This document shows, one piece after another, positions 1-8,655 of a stretch of 64,000 bases of DNA. The notes under the pieces are model-generated. The model did not search any database. It saw nothing but the letters and a program-made list of their open reading frames with translations, and was not told where the DNA came from. The translations under genes and the position numbers were made by a program. Origin of the DNA: Spirosoma sp. KCTC 42546 (GTDB lineage Bacteria > Bacteroidota > Bacteroidia > Cytophagales > Spirosomataceae); NCBI RefSeq assembly GCF_006965485.1, contig NZ_CP041360.1:8594501-8658500 (forward strand), given 5' to 3'. Numbering within the stretch: position 1 is the stretch's first letter; each line of letters starts with the position of its first letter.

Positions 1-2198
1 GATGCCAACAAATTAGCCGCTCGCTGCAAACGAACATGCCGGACAAACTCCGTTGCCGATTGATTAGTCAACGATTTCAGTTTCCGATGAAGCTGCATTC
101 GGCTGAGGTTTAACTCATCGGCGAGTTGTTCCGTCGAAAACGAGCTTTCAGGTAAATGATTCTCAATAATTCGAATTGTATTTTGCAGAAAGACTTCCTC
201 TGCCGATGAGACCTGAACATGAGTTGGCTTCAGGTATAATTCCCGGCTGAATCGTTCGCGAAGTTTTCTTCGTTGGGCCAGCAGGTTTTCAACACGAACA
301 GACAGTTCGAGTGGGTTGAAAGGTTTAGCTACATACTCATCGGCCCCACCATTAAACCCTTCAATCCGGTTTTCAGTAGCTGCTTTAGCTGTGAGCATAA
401 TAACTGGAATATGATCGGTTGTTGATTGTGCTTTTAGAGTTTGGCAGAACACCATTCCATTCATTACGGGCATCATCCAGTCGCAGATGATAATGTCTGG
501 AATAGCTTCGGTAGCCTTCGTTAAGCCATCCTGCCCCTCTCTCGCTTCGATTATCCGGTAGCTGGGAGCCATCAGTTGACGGATATAGTACCGTACATCG
601 TCATTATCGTCGATAATCAATAGTAATGGTAATTCTGTCTGATTATCATTGGATGTTTCTGCTATGTCGTCTGGCAGTTGATCCGGCACTATTGATTCCG
701 CATTTTTGTGATTGCTAGTGCCAGACGTTTCCTGAAAAACAGCTGTAGTGCTACTTATTGTATTGATTGAAGCCCCCCATGCTTCGGCACCAACGGGAAG
801 GATAACGGTAAACGTAGTCCCCTGTCCCTCCTGGCTGTCAACCGAAACTGAACCGTTTAGTACACTTACCAGCTCACGTACCAACGCCAGTCCAATTCCA
901 GTTCCTTCTGCATTGGTTGATGAACTACCCACCATCGCATCGGCGGACCGCTGATAAAACCGTTCAAAAATTCGGGCCTGCTGATCTGCCGGAATTCCTA
1001 TTCCTGTGTCCTGAACCTGAATCATGGCTTGTTTATCGGCCGACCCAGTTAATCGAACAAGCACTATCCCACCATTGGGCGTAAATTTCAGGGCATTCGC
1101 TACCAGGTTCGTAACTATTTTCTCGACCTTGTCGCGATCGAAATAAGCATACGAGAATAGGTCAGTTTCGGGTAAAAAGGATAGTTGAATAGATCGGCTA
1201 TCGGCCAGGGATGAAAAAGAGCCCGTTAGTAATCGAAGCCATTCGGTGAGGTTGCCGGGTTTTATATCGGGCTGGAGTTGCCCCGCATCTAACTTGCTCA
1301 GGTCAAGCAACTGATTAACTAACGATAATAATCGCGATGCATTCCGATGCATAAGCTGATAGGTTTGCTGGGCGGGATTTTTTTGTAATAAATCCGTTAA
1401 AGGTCCCAGAATCAGCGTGAGTGGTGTACGAAATTCATGCGAGATATTTGTGAAGAAATGGGTTTTTAGCTGGGCTAACTCACTCTGTTCGCGCTCGCGG
1501 ATGACTTCCTGTTCAATGGTAATTTTTTGGATTTCTGTTTGCTTGTTCTTATAGCTAAGCCCCAGCGAAAAGCAGAATAATTCAAGTAGAATACCAACGT
1601 TAAGGAAGAATATTGGACTAACTAATCTATTGTTATCGGCAAGTGAGGTAAAGGAGAGTGCCATCGACACCAGCCCGAAAATGAGTAACAGAGCGGACCC
1701 CGTTACAAAGTAATAAACTAGCTGACTCCGCTGGCTCCAGGCGGTTACTATACCGTATACCGATACCACAGCCACGCCAAGCCGCATGATAGAATGTACC
1801 CACTCATGAGTTGATGAATTTGTCCAGCTAGTGAAAAACAGGCAGGTAATTAGCTCTACAAACACATAAGCAAGTAGAACATACTCCATCCAGCGAAATA
1901 GCCAGAAGATGCGAGGGAGTAATCGGCGCAGATCTAAAAAGGCATCGGCGAAACGGTAATAAAAGACGTAGGCCAGCATCGGGAAGCCAATCCTGCCGAA
2001 GGGATGGATAACGGATTCGATCCGAGCATCCGTAAACGTCCACAGTACCCAGATAAAAAAGTAACTGATCCAGCAGAAAGTATAGGCAGCATAATAACGA
2101 TAAGCGCGATCGCCGGTCATAATGGCCTGCGCCCCGATGTATAGCGTCATCATGCCTACACCGCCCATAAAAAGTAATAGGAACTCCTCGTAAGTCAT
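1..2198 (-). CDS. Hybrid sensor histidine kinase / response regulator with AraC-type output, 3' end outside window
   Basis: One-protein two-component system: membrane sensor, kinase, receiver and DNA-binding output. I translated 732 codons from the ATG at 2196-2198; the frame stays open to base 1, so the C-terminus is missing. Residues 1-215 are rich in hydrophobic helices, about seven, resembling a 7TMR-DISM membrane domain without an obvious extracellular domain. A linker helix follows, then the HisKA H-box FFTNISHEFRTPL with His254 and an HATPase region. A receiver domain begins near residue 530 (LLIIDDNDD) with the phospho-acceptor Asp573 in ICDWMMPVMNG and a Lys in VAKPF. The final visible residues (SFSTEQLADELNLSRMQLHR) are the first helix-turn-helix of an AraC domain. 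This order is typical of Bacteroidota hybrid regulators. The ligand and targets cannot be read from the sequence. Confidence 0.9.
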   Translation of the reverse strand, partial: MTYEEFLLLFMGGVGMMTLYIGAQAIMTGDRAYRYYAAYTFCWISYFFIWVLWTFTDARIESVIHPFGRIGFPMLAYVFYYRFADAFLDLRRLLPRIFWLFRWMEYVLLAYVFVELITCLFFTSWTNSSTHEWVHSIMRLGVAVVSVYGIVTAWSQRSQLVYYFVTGSALLLIFGLVSMALSFTSLADNNRLVSPIFFLNVGILLELFCFSLGLSYKNKQTEIQKITIEQEVIREREQSELAQLKTHFFTNISHEFRTPLTLILGPLTDLLQKNPAQQTYQLMHRNASRLLSLVNQLLDLSKLDAGQLQPDIKPGNLTEWLRLLTGSFSSLADSRSIQLSFLPETDLFSYAYFDRDKVEKIVTNLVANALKFTPNGGIVLVRLTGSADKQAMIQVQDTGIGIPADQQARIFERFYQRSADAMVGSSSTNAEGTGIGLALVRELVSVLNGSVSVDSQEGQGTTFTVILPVGAEAWGASINTISSTTAVFQETSGTSNHKNAESIVPDQLPDDIAETSNDNQTELPLLLIIDDNDDVRYYIRQLMAPSYRIIEAREGQDGLTKATEAIPDIIICDWMMPVMNGMVFCQTLKAQSTTDHIPVIMLTAKAATENRIEGFNGGADEYVAKPFNPLELSVRVENLLAQRRKLRERFSRELYLKPTHVQVSSAEEVFLQNTIRIIENHLPESSFSTEQLADELNLSRMQLHRKLKSLTNQSATEFVRHVRLQRAANLLA

Positions 2199-2283
2199 AC
2201 CGATTGGTGTACCATTAAACCTACGAAGAATCAGCTAGTTGCGATTAGGTTAATGGAATTTTAATCTGTTAGACAACAAGGAG

Positions 2284-2679
2284 TTAGATCGTTGCTATTG
2301 CCTCTAATTCAATAGATAACCCATAGTGCAACGGCCCAACCGGTACTACAGAGCGGGCTGGACGGTGATCACCAAAAAATTGAGTATACAGTTGATTGAC
2401 CGTTCCCCAGGCGCTAATGTCCGATACGTAAACCGTTACTTTCAGAACGTTTGTTCGTTGACTACCCGATGCTTTTAAAATGGCATCGAGATTGGCTAGT
2501 ATTTGCTCGGTTTGCTCGGCCACACTGGCATCGGCTAGTTTCTGCCCAGATGCTGTAATAGGTAAAATACCTGATAGATAAACTAACCCATTATGGACTA
2601 CAGCCTGTGAATAATGACCGCCCGGCGCAGGCGCATCTGGTGTTTGAATAAAGGTCATAGGTTGTATTGGTAGTTTCAC
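2284..2679 (-). CDS. RidA-family enamine/imine deaminase
   Basis: RidA (YjgF/YER057c/UK114) family, 131 aa; the family hydrolyses reactive enamine and imine intermediates to ketones plus ammonia. The fold signature is clear: GGHYSQAVVHNGLVYLSG near the N-terminus and RPARSVVPVGPL...IELEAIA at the C-terminus, with the conserved Arg that holds the substrate carboxylate. An internal ATG (MTFIQTPDAP, residue 8) matches the usual RidA N-terminus better than the upstream ATG, so the true start may be 2658. It lies 17 bp downstream of a flavin amine oxidase on the same strand. That enzyme class releases imines, so the pair plausibly works in sequence, with RidA clearing the product. The coupling is inference; the family call is secure. 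Confidence 0.9.
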   Translation of the reverse strand: MKLPIQPMTFIQTPDAPAPGGHYSQAVVHNGLVYLSGILPITASGQKLADASVAEQTEQILANLDAILKASGSQRTNVLKVTVYVSDISAWGTVNQLYTQFFGDHRPARSVVPVGPLHYGLSIELEAIATI

Positions 2680-2696
2680 GCGACGGATCGCCTATA

Positions 2697-4058
2697 TTAT
2701 GCATCATACATCATACATTCCTTCACCGCCCGCTCTCCTGAGCGCACAGCCCCATCAATATAGCCATTCCAAATGTCTGATGTCTCGGTTCCTGCCCAGT
2801 GAATCTGACCAACAGGTTGACGTAAGGTAGTACCAAGGGTTGTCCAAACGCCCGGTCCCATTAGCCCTGCATAACAGCCACGCGACCATTCCTCATCCAT
2901 AAAACTGTGATCGAGGTAACGGACAGGTTTGAGTGCTTCCTGACCAAAGAATGTGGCGAAAGAGTGAAGTGCCGATAGTTTACGATCTTCATCAGAAAGT
3001 CCCGAAAACTCTTTTGCCTGATTGCCAAGCACAAACCCCATCATCACGCCCTGGCTACCATCTTTAGGGGAATTATCGAAGGTAACGGTAATGTGACCAT
3101 CGGGCGTAGCGGCAAGACCGTTCAGACCCTGTTCGCGCCAGAATGGTTTTTCGTAAATGGCATAGCATTTCCAGACGGAACCCATCGGCATCCGCTGAAT
3201 GAGTTGTGCTCGTTGGGTGGGGAGGAGTGGCTGAAAGTTGATTCGATTTTGAAGCGTGGGTGGAACGGTTACTATAACCCGTTTGGCCTGATAGGTTTTT
3301 GTTCCGGCTATGACAGTAACCAGCTCGCCTTCCTGTACAATGGCTTTTACTGGTGCGTTAAAAACAATTCGATCCCAAAACGTAGCCGCCATACGATCGG
3401 CAGTGGTTTGCGCACCACCAACGAAACGCTCTTCCTGCGCCCCATTTTTTATGTTCATCAGGGTATCTAAATCCCGGCCCGATTTTGTGTAGAACAAGGC
3501 ATGCAACATCGAAATTTCAGCTGGATCAGCTGCCCAGATGGCTTCTGCTGCAATCTTGAAAAACTGGCGTGCTACATCGAACCGCATCTGCTGATTCATC
3601 CAGGTTGCCAGGGTCATTGAATCGAACAGGGCCGCATTGGGAGTTTTCCAGGGCTCGGCGAGGTTAACTGTTTTCGATAGCTTGTTCATTTTCTTGATGG
3701 CGGCATCAAGGCTTAGCAGCGCGCCGATAGGCAGGGGAGGGATCAAGCCTTTATAGCGCTTTACCTGTCCGCGAAAAAACTGCGTACTTTTCCCCTCATC
3801 AAAGGTCCTGAATGTCTCAACGCTAAATTCCCGAGCCAGTGCATACAGGCGATCCTGCGTTGGCCCGACCCAGGTACCACCCAGATCAACGTAAGAACCA
3901 TCGTCAAACCGTTTCGTCCAGACGCGCCCACCCACACGCTCACGGGCTTCCAGAAGTAGGACATTCTTTTCAGCTTTCCGGAGTTCGTGGGTTGCTGTCA
4001 GGCCCGCATAGCCCGCACCAATAACAATGACATCGTAGGGGGGAGTCGCTTCGGACAT
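2697..4058 (-). CDS. Flavin monoamine oxidase family protein
   Basis: FAD-dependent amine oxidase, about 453 aa from the chosen start. The N-terminus carries the Rossmann dinucleotide motif VIVIGAGYAGLTA, followed by the family signature LLLEARERVGGRVWT and the GGTWVGPTQDRLYAL segment. The C-terminus has the FAD-contacting stretch HWAGTETSDIWNGYIDGAVRSG. The ORF could begin at 4148, but the first 30 codons would run through part of a perfect 22-bp hairpin at 4111-4161. The ATG at 4058 (MSEATPPYDVIVIG) gives the normal family length. No signal peptide is seen, so it is probably cytoplasmic. It is followed after 17 bp by a RidA-family gene. The amine substrate cannot be deduced. Confidence 0.9.
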   Translation of the reverse strand: MSEATPPYDVIVIGAGYAGLTATHELRKAEKNVLLLEARERVGGRVWTKRFDDGSYVDLGGTWVGPTQDRLYALAREFSVETFRTFDEGKSTQFFRGQVKRYKGLIPPLPIGALLSLDAAIKKMNKLSKTVNLAEPWKTPNAALFDSMTLATWMNQQMRFDVARQFFKIAAEAIWAADPAEISMLHALFYTKSGRDLDTLMNIKNGAQEERFVGGAQTTADRMAATFWDRIVFNAPVKAIVQEGELVTVIAGTKTYQAKRVIVTVPPTLQNRINFQPLLPTQRAQLIQRMPMGSVWKCYAIYEKPFWREQGLNGLAATPDGHITVTFDNSPKDGSQGVMMGFVLGNQAKEFSGLSDEDRKLSALHSFATFFGQEALKPVRYLDHSFMDEEWSRGCYAGLMGPGVWTTLGTTLRQPVGQIHWAGTETSDIWNGYIDGAVRSGERAVKECMMYDA

Positions 4059-4110
4059 ACAAGTACAGGTCGAACGGTTTAGGCCGAAACCTACGGAAAA
4101 ATGATGACCC

Positions 4111-4161
4111 TTAAAAATGCCAAATGCCGCAACTTCAGATTGCGGCATTTGGCATTTTTAA
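4111..4161. terminator. Perfect 22-bp hairpin, probable terminator
   Basis: Arms 4111-4132 and 4140-4161 are perfect reverse complements around a 7-nt loop. Both ends are A/T-tracts, so on the minus strand the stem ends in a run of T. It separates the small membrane protein gene at the end of the trp-his run from the amine oxidase start, and probably ends the trp transcript. Confidence 0.65.
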
Positions 4162-4176
4162 GAACAAAACTATTGG

Positions 4177-4512
4177 TTACACAATCGCGTCGATCAGCGC
4201 CGTCACTATGGAGACTAAGAAGCTGAATAGCAAAGCGGCAATGAAACCCGAAACGTGAAAGTGCGGTACTAAATAAGCCGTGAGATAAACCATCAGTACG
4301 TTTAGCACCAGCAGAAAAATGCCGAGCGTAAGTATCGTAATTGGAATGGTCAAAACCGTTAAAATTGGCTTAATAAAAGCGTTCAGGAAGCCTAGCACAA
4401 TGGCAACCATCAGATAGGTACCGGCTCCACCCGATACAGAAATACCCGGAATAAACTGACTGGCAATGTAAACGGCTACTGCGCTGATAAGGATACGAAT
4501 AATCAGTCCCAT
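4177..4512 (-). CDS. Phage holin family / YvlD-like four-helix membrane protein
   Basis: Small integral membrane protein, 111 aa from the ATG at 4512 (MGLIIRILISAVAVYIASQF). It has four strongly hydrophobic segments and the sequence NAFIKPILTVLTIPITILTLG, typical of the Mycobacterial-type 4-TMS holin superfamily IV (YvlD-like). Despite the family name, chromosomal members outside prophages have no shown lysis role, and no phage genes are nearby. A longer ORF begins at 4590, but the extra 26 residues are polar and unlike the family. It is the last leftward gene after hisIE (86-bp gap) and precedes a strong hairpin, so it may be cotranscribed with the trp-his genes. Function unknown. Confidence 0.75.
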   Translation of the reverse strand: MGLIIRILISAVAVYIASQFIPGISVSGGAGTYLMVAIVLGFLNAFIKPILTVLTIPITILTLGIFLLVLNVLMVYLTAYLVPHFHVSGFIAALLFSFLVSIVTALIDAIV

Positions 4513-4598
4513 GGAAAAGTGAGTGTTTGGTGAAAAACTATGCATAGACACCATTGTGATGCCCACCCGCGTTGAACAGACAAACCGCAAAGCCGAAT

Positions 4599-5225
4599 CT
4601 ATTGTTTGACGTGGCGTGCCTGCAACACGGCCACAATATCGTTTAAATCAATGTTTTTCTGCTCCAGCAGCACCAGAAAATGGAATAGTAGGTCAGCTGC
4701 TTCCCCTTTAAACAGGTCGTCGTTGTCGTCTTTAGCCTCAATCACGAGTTCGACAGCTTCCTCGCCAACCTTTTGGGCAATTTTATTAACCCCCCGATTA
4801 AACAGGGTAGTTGTGTATGATTTTTCGGATGGATTAACTTTCCGATCGTGGATAATGCCTTGTAAGTAATTCAGGAACTGGCCCCCGGCTGGATTGCCCC
4901 CGGCTGGATGGTTTACTTCATCAAAACAGGTATCGGCGCCCGTGTGGCAGGTTGGCCCGGCAGGATTGGCTTTAATCAATAGCGTATCGCCATCACAGTC
5001 TACTAAAATCTCCTGAACGTGCAGGAAATTGTTCGACGTTTCTCCCTTGGTCCAGAGCCGCTGTTTGCTACGGCTAAAAAAGGTTACGACATTTTCGGCA
5101 ACAGTTTTATCGTAAGCCTCACGATTCATATAGCCCAGCATCAGGACTTTACCTGTTTCGGCATCCTGAATCACCGCCGGAATAAGCCCATCGGGCGATT
5201 TATCAAAATTAATCTCAGAATTCAT
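4599..5225 (-). CDS. hisIE: Bifunctional phosphoribosyl-AMP cyclohydrolase / phosphoribosyl-ATP pyrophosphatase
   Basis: Histidine biosynthesis steps 2 and 3 in one 208-aa protein. Residues 1-110 are the HisI cyclohydrolase domain, with the metal-binding DCDGD motif (Asp76, Asp78, Asp80) and zinc cysteines Cys77, Cys93 and Cys100. Residues 118-205 are the HisE pyrophosphohydrolase domain with KVGEEAVELVIEA and EAADLLFHFLVLL. It begins 17 bp after trpA on the same strand, so it appears to be cotranscribed with tryptophan genes, while no other his gene is present here. Both pathways draw on PRPP. Whether it answers to the trp attenuator is untested but follows from position. Confidence 0.95.
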   Translation of the reverse strand: MNSEINFDKSPDGLIPAVIQDAETGKVLMLGYMNREAYDKTVAENVVTFFSRSKQRLWTKGETSNNFLHVQEILVDCDGDTLLIKANPAGPTCHTGADTCFDEVNHPAGGNPAGGQFLNYLQGIIHDRKVNPSEKSYTTTLFNRGVNKIAQKVGEEAVELVIEAKDDNDDLFKGEAADLLFHFLVLLEQKNIDLNDIVAVLQARHVKQ

Positions 5226-5242
5226 GACACAAAGGTAAGCCG

Positions 5243-6049
5243 TTACGCCCGAATCGTCTGCACAAACGCCCGGATGCTCTCGGCCGATGTTCCTTTTTCG
5301 GATAAATGGCGAATGAATGCACTGCCAACGATAGCACCATTGGCATGCAGGCTGGCTTTGTCGAAGGTATCATGGTTATTGATGCCAAAGCCAATCAGGC
5401 GGGGATTGCGGAGCTTCATGGCTTCGATCCGCTCAAAATAGGCTTGCATCGTGTCGCTAACGCCTTTCACCGAGCCTGTAATGCTTGATGACGAAACCAT
5501 GTAAATAAATCCATTAGATTCTTCGTCGATAAGCCGAATACGCGCTTCCGACGTCTGGGGCGTGATAAGATTGACATTTAGAATGCCGTACTCCTTAAAG
5601 ATTGGAGCGTATTCTTCCAGGAACAAATCAAGCGGTAAATCGGGTAGAATAACACCGTCGACACCCACTTCCTGGCACTTCTGGCAAAAATTCTCTATTC
5701 CAAATTGTAAGACTGGGTTGATGTAGCCCATCAGCAAAATCGGCACCGTAACCGGTTCGCCATCCGTTCCTTGTCGGCAATCAGCCAATTGAGTAAACAG
5801 CGTTTTCAGCGACATGCCGTTATCCAGGGCCTTGTCATTGCTCTGCTGAATGGTTTCACCATCGGCAACGGGGTCTGAGTAAGGCATCCCGATTTCAACG
5901 ATATCTACACCGGCTGCTTGTAAGCCGCGTAGAATAGACACCGTGTCATCAAGATTGGGAAAACCTGCGGTAAAATATACATTCAGCAACCGTTCGCTTT
6001 TGCGGTCGAACAGGTTCGTGATGCGGTTTTGAGTTAGTTCCTGAGTCAT
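5243..6049 (-). CDS. trpA: Tryptophan synthase alpha subunit
   Basis: Cleaves indole-3-glycerol phosphate to indole and glyceraldehyde-3-phosphate; indole passes to TrpB through the complex tunnel. 268 aa, the normal length. Catalytic Glu52 lies in VEIGMPYSDP and Asp63 in VADGETIQQSN. The phosphate-binding end includes GFGINNHDTFDKA and AIVGSAF. It is the seventh and last trp gene of the leftward operon. It is separated from trpB by a 92-bp gap filled by a perfect 26-bp-stem hairpin. Its start codon sits in the word AATGACTC, the same AATGAC word that builds the hairpin. Confidence 0.97.
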   Translation of the reverse strand: MTQELTQNRITNLFDRKSERLLNVYFTAGFPNLDDTVSILRGLQAAGVDIVEIGMPYSDPVADGETIQQSNDKALDNGMSLKTLFTQLADCRQGTDGEPVTVPILLMGYINPVLQFGIENFCQKCQEVGVDGVILPDLPLDLFLEEYAPIFKEYGILNVNLITPQTSEARIRLIDEESNGFIYMVSSSSITGSVKGVSDTMQAYFERIEAMKLRNPRLIGFGINNHDTFDKASLHANGAIVGSAFIRHLSEKGTSAESIRAFVQTIRA

Positions 6050-6066
6050 TTGGTGGTCATCTAGTA

Positions 6067-6131
6067 GTCATTCGTGGTCATGAGTTGTCATTTATTGTTA
6101 CACTGAATGACAACTCATGACCACGAATGAC
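6067..6131. repeat. Intercistronic hairpin trpB-trpA (GTCATT family)
   Basis: Arms 6067-6092 and 6106-6131 are perfect 26-bp reverse complements around a 13-nt loop. The arms are made of repeated GTCATT/AATGAC words. It fills the trpB-trpA gap and ends 17 bp before the trpA start. It has no T-run, so it is not an obvious terminator. Confidence 0.9.
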
Positions 6132-6141
6132 AATCTAATGG

Positions 6142-7341
6142 CTAAAGGTATTTGGAATACGTACTTAAATCTTTATCGCCACGGCCCGATAGGCACACCA
6201 CGACGACATCACTTGGCTTAAGGTTCATTTTCTCCAGTGCTGCCAGGGCGTGGGCCGATTCCAGCGCTGGAATAATACCTTCGAGCTTACTCAATTGAAA
6301 ACCTGCCTGAAGTGCTTCATCATCCGTAATGGCGTAGAAATCACCCCGGCCCGATTCGAACAAATGAGCGTGCAAAGGGCCAATGCCCGGATAATCCAGA
6401 CCCGCCGAAATGGAATAGGGCTCAATAACCTGGCCATCTTCAGTTTGCATCAGAATGGTCCGGCTTCCGTGTAAAACTCCTGGTTTCCCAAGCGCAGTCG
6501 TAGCGGCCGAATGTCCCGAGGAAACGCCTTGCCCGGCGGCTTCCGCAGCTACTAAACGAACTGATGGTTCATTGAGGTAATGATAGAAAGCACCTGCGGC
6601 ATTGCTACCACCACCAACGCAGGCTACAACATAGTCGGGGTTTGCATTACCGGTTTTCGCAAAAAGCTGCTTCTTAACTTCCTGCGAAATGACCGACTGA
6701 AACCGGGCTACCATATCCGGGTAGGGGTGCGGTCCAACCACCGAGCCAATAATGTAGTGCGTATCGACTGGGTTATTAATCCAGTGCCGCATAGCTTCAT
6801 TGGTGGCATCTTTAAGCGTCTGGCTGCCCGACGTGGCCGGAACGACCGTTGCGCCAAGCATTCGCATCCGGTCTACGTTGGGCTTTTGGCGTTCCATATC
6901 AATGCTGCCCATGTACACAATACATTCCAGTCCCATGAGAGCACAGACCGTAGCGGTGGCCACGCCATGCTGCCCGGCGCCTGTTTCGGCCACAATCCGT
7001 TTTTTGCCAAGTCGCTGTGCGACTAAAATCTGGCCAATTGTATTATTTACTTTATGCGCTCCGGTATGGCAAAGGTCTTCCCGCTTGAGGTAAATTGTTC
7101 CACCAACTTTCTCCGACAGTCGTTTTGCTAGAAACAGAGGAGTAGGCCTGCCGACGTAGTCTTCGAGCAACTGCCAGAATTCAGCCTGAAACGCAGGATC
7201 GGCTATAATGTTGAGGTAGTTCTGTCGTAATTCTTCGACATTTGGGTAGAGCATTTCGGGAATGAACGCTCCACCGAAGTGGCCATAAAAGCCTTTATCT
7301 GATACCTCAAATGAGGTTTGGGGTTCTAGGGTTGTTTGCAT
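6142..7341 (-). CDS. trpB: Tryptophan synthase beta subunit
   Basis: PLP enzyme that condenses indole with serine to make tryptophan. 399 aa, standard TrpB1 length. The PLP lysine is Lys97 in [10 protein letters not shown]. Conserved [12 protein letters not shown], the phosphate-binding [10 protein letters not shown] and the C-terminal SGRGDKDL are all present. The N-terminal [13 protein letters not shown] is typical of the alpha-complexing form. It starts only 5 bp after the stop of a PIN-domain toxin gene that lies between trpF and trpB, which is an unusual neighbour in a trp operon. Confidence 0.97.
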   Translation of the reverse strand: MQTTLEPQTSFEVSDKGFYGHFGGAFIPEMLYPNVEELRQNYLNIIADPAFQAEFWQLLEDYVGRPTPLFLAKRLSEKVGGTIYLKREDLCHTGAHKVNNTIGQILVAQRLGKKRIVAETGAGQHGVATATVCALMGLECIVYMGSIDMERQKPNVDRMRMLGATVVPATSGSQTLKDATNEAMRHWINNPVDTHYIIGSVVGPHPYPDMVARFQSVISQEVKKQLFAKTGNANPDYVVACVGGGSNAAGAFYHYLNEPSVRLVAAEAAGQGVSSGHSAATTALGKPGVLHGSRTILMQTEDGQVIEPYSISAGLDYPGIGPLHAHLFESGRGDFYAITDDEALQAGFQLSKLEGIIPALESAHALAALEKMNLKPSDVVVVCLSGRGDKDLSTYSKYL

Positions 7342-7346
7342 GCTAA

Positions 7347-7739
7347 TTAGTGCTTAACCAAGCGTAATCCTAAAGCTGGGAGATGATCGAAATCGTTGTC
7401 TGTAGTATGTAATTCCACATCTAAATACAGCGCTGTAGCCGCTATCCAGATGTCATTTTTGCCCATGTTGCGGGCTGAAGAGTTAAGAGGTGCCGTTTGG
7501 AGCTTTCCTTGACTGAAGGCATCAATTTGTGCATATACAGGAATAACATCAGATTCAATATCAGCAATGGGATATCTATCAATTAGATACCGCATAAAAT
7601 CAATCTTCTGAGCACCCCAGTCTGCTTTTAAGGAAAATGCTTCTAATTCACCTACAACTACGATCGGGATAACCGTTTGAATAATTGGCAGACTACGTTT
7701 GCGAATATGACCAATTAGGAGATTCGTATCATAAATCAT
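7347..7739 (-). CDS. PIN-domain protein, VapC-like toxin
   Basis: 130-aa PIN-domain ribonuclease candidate. The acidic Mg-binding residues are in place: Asp4 in [10 protein letters not shown], Glu31 in VVGELEAF, Asp96 in [12 protein letters not shown], and Asp114/Asp116 in [12 protein letters not shown] toxins of VapBC modules usually cut tRNA or rRNA. The start overlaps the end of the upstream 72-aa ORF by 4 bp (7736-7739), the usual antitoxin-toxin arrangement. The module sits inside the trp operon, between trpF and trpB. The active-site set is complete, so it is probably functional. The target is unknown. Confidence 0.85.
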   Translation of the reverse strand: MIYDTNLLIGHIRKRSLPIIQTVIPIVVVGELEAFSLKADWGAQKIDFMRYLIDRYPIADIESDVIPVYAQIDAFSQGKLQTAPLNSSARNMGKNDIWIAATALYLDVELHTTDNDFDHLPALGLRLVKH

Positions 7740-7954
7740 ACGGCACCTCTATCTCCTTCTGTCAATAATTCGTCCATCCGCCGGTTTTCATCTTCTGTAA
7801 ATTCAGGAAATTTCAGTAGGAAAGGTTCATGAACGGCCGTTTCTTCTAAGAAACGTTCAACGCCCCAACGCTTAATGTCACTTGGTTTATAGGTATTTAG
7901 TTGCCCCTTCTTCATTGGGGGAATCTCATCCTCAATATGCTTCGTCGTTTCCAT
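7736..7954 (-). CDS. Putative antitoxin of the PIN toxin
   Basis: Small 72-aa acidic/basic protein immediately upstream of the PIN gene and overlapping it by 4 bp. I do not recognise a standard VapB DNA-binding fold with confidence. The segment YKPSDIKRWGVERFLEE may be helical, and the C-terminal part (EFTEDENRRMDELLTE) is acidic and suited to wrapping a toxin. A second in-frame ATG (MKKGQLNTYKP, residue 14) is an alternative start. The antitoxin role is inferred from gene order and overlap, not from homology. Confidence 0.6.
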   Translation of the reverse strand: METTKHIEDEIPPMKKGQLNTYKPSDIKRWGVERFLEETAVHEPFLLKFPEFTEDENRRMDELLTEGDRGAV

Positions 7955-8010
7955 TAGCGTTGTTGTTTAGGCGTTTAACAAGATTAGCGTTGGAAAAATT
8001 TACTCCAGCA

Positions 8011-8655
8011 TTACACTGCCTCTTCCTCTTCAACTGGCCGCACGCGGTCGATCAACTCTTTCACTTTGGCCACATCTTTTACGCCCGGTGCTAGTTCGAC
8101 CTGACTATTCACATCGACGCCGTAAAGTTTCATCCCTTTTAGGGTTGCCAACAGATCGAGGTTGTTCAGGCCGATGCCACCACTGATGAAAAACGGCTTT
8201 TCATTATCATATCGGCTCAGAATGCTCCAATCGAAGGTGTGTCCGTTGCCGCCGAACTGATCGCCTTTTGCATCGAATAAAAAGAAGTCGCACTGAGCTT
8301 TGTAATTGTTGAGCATCGAAAAATTGAACGACTCATCGACTCGAAAGGCTTTGATAATATTAATACCACGATTGCGCAGACTCCGGCAGTATTCGGGCGT
8401 TTCGTTACCGTGTAACTGGATATACTGAAAGTCGTATTTCTTTACCGACCGCAGAATATAATCCGGACTGGCGTTTACAAATACGCCTACTTTTCGTATT
8501 GACCGGGGTATGGCTTTTACAACTGCTTCGTCTAAGTCTTCACCCACAAAACGAGGGGATTGATCGTAGAAAATAAACCCAATAAAATCGGGATTCAAAG
8601 CAGCAATTTCCTTCAGGTTGTCGGCGTCGCGTAGACCGCACACTTTGATTTTCAT
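8011..8655 (-). CDS. trpF: Phosphoribosylanthranilate isomerase
   Basis: Amadori rearrangement of N-(5-phosphoribosyl)anthranilate to CdRP. 214 aa TIM-barrel. The catalytic Cys6 is in IKVCGLRDADN and the general-acid Asp lies in LYGVDVNSQVE near the C-terminus. Phosphate-binding FISGGIGLNNL is present. Its start overlaps the trpC stop by 4 bp (8652-8655), giving translational coupling. A 56-bp gap follows before the antitoxin gene. Trp pathway assignment is secure. Confidence 0.97.
   Translation of the reverse strand: MKIKVCGLRDADNLKEIAALNPDFIGFIFYDQSPRFVGEDLDEAVVKAIPRSIRKVGVFVNASPDYILRSVKKYDFQYIQLHGNETPEYCRSLRNRGINIIKAFRVDESFNFSMLNNYKAQCDFFLFDAKGDQFGGNGHTFDWSILSRYDNEKPFFISGGIGLNNLDLLATLKGMKLYGVDVNSQVELAPGVKDVAKVKELIDRVRPVEEEEAV

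Noticed and set aside
3093-3470. 125-codon plus-strand ORF inside the amine oxidase gene
   Set aside because: Antisense shadow of a well-supported gene; no domain.
4177-4512. Holin as evidence for a prophage
   Set aside because: No phage genes nearby; YvlD-like proteins are ordinary chromosomal membrane proteins.
5019-5441. 140-codon plus-strand ORF over hisIE and trpA
   Set aside because: Antisense shadow across two real genes.
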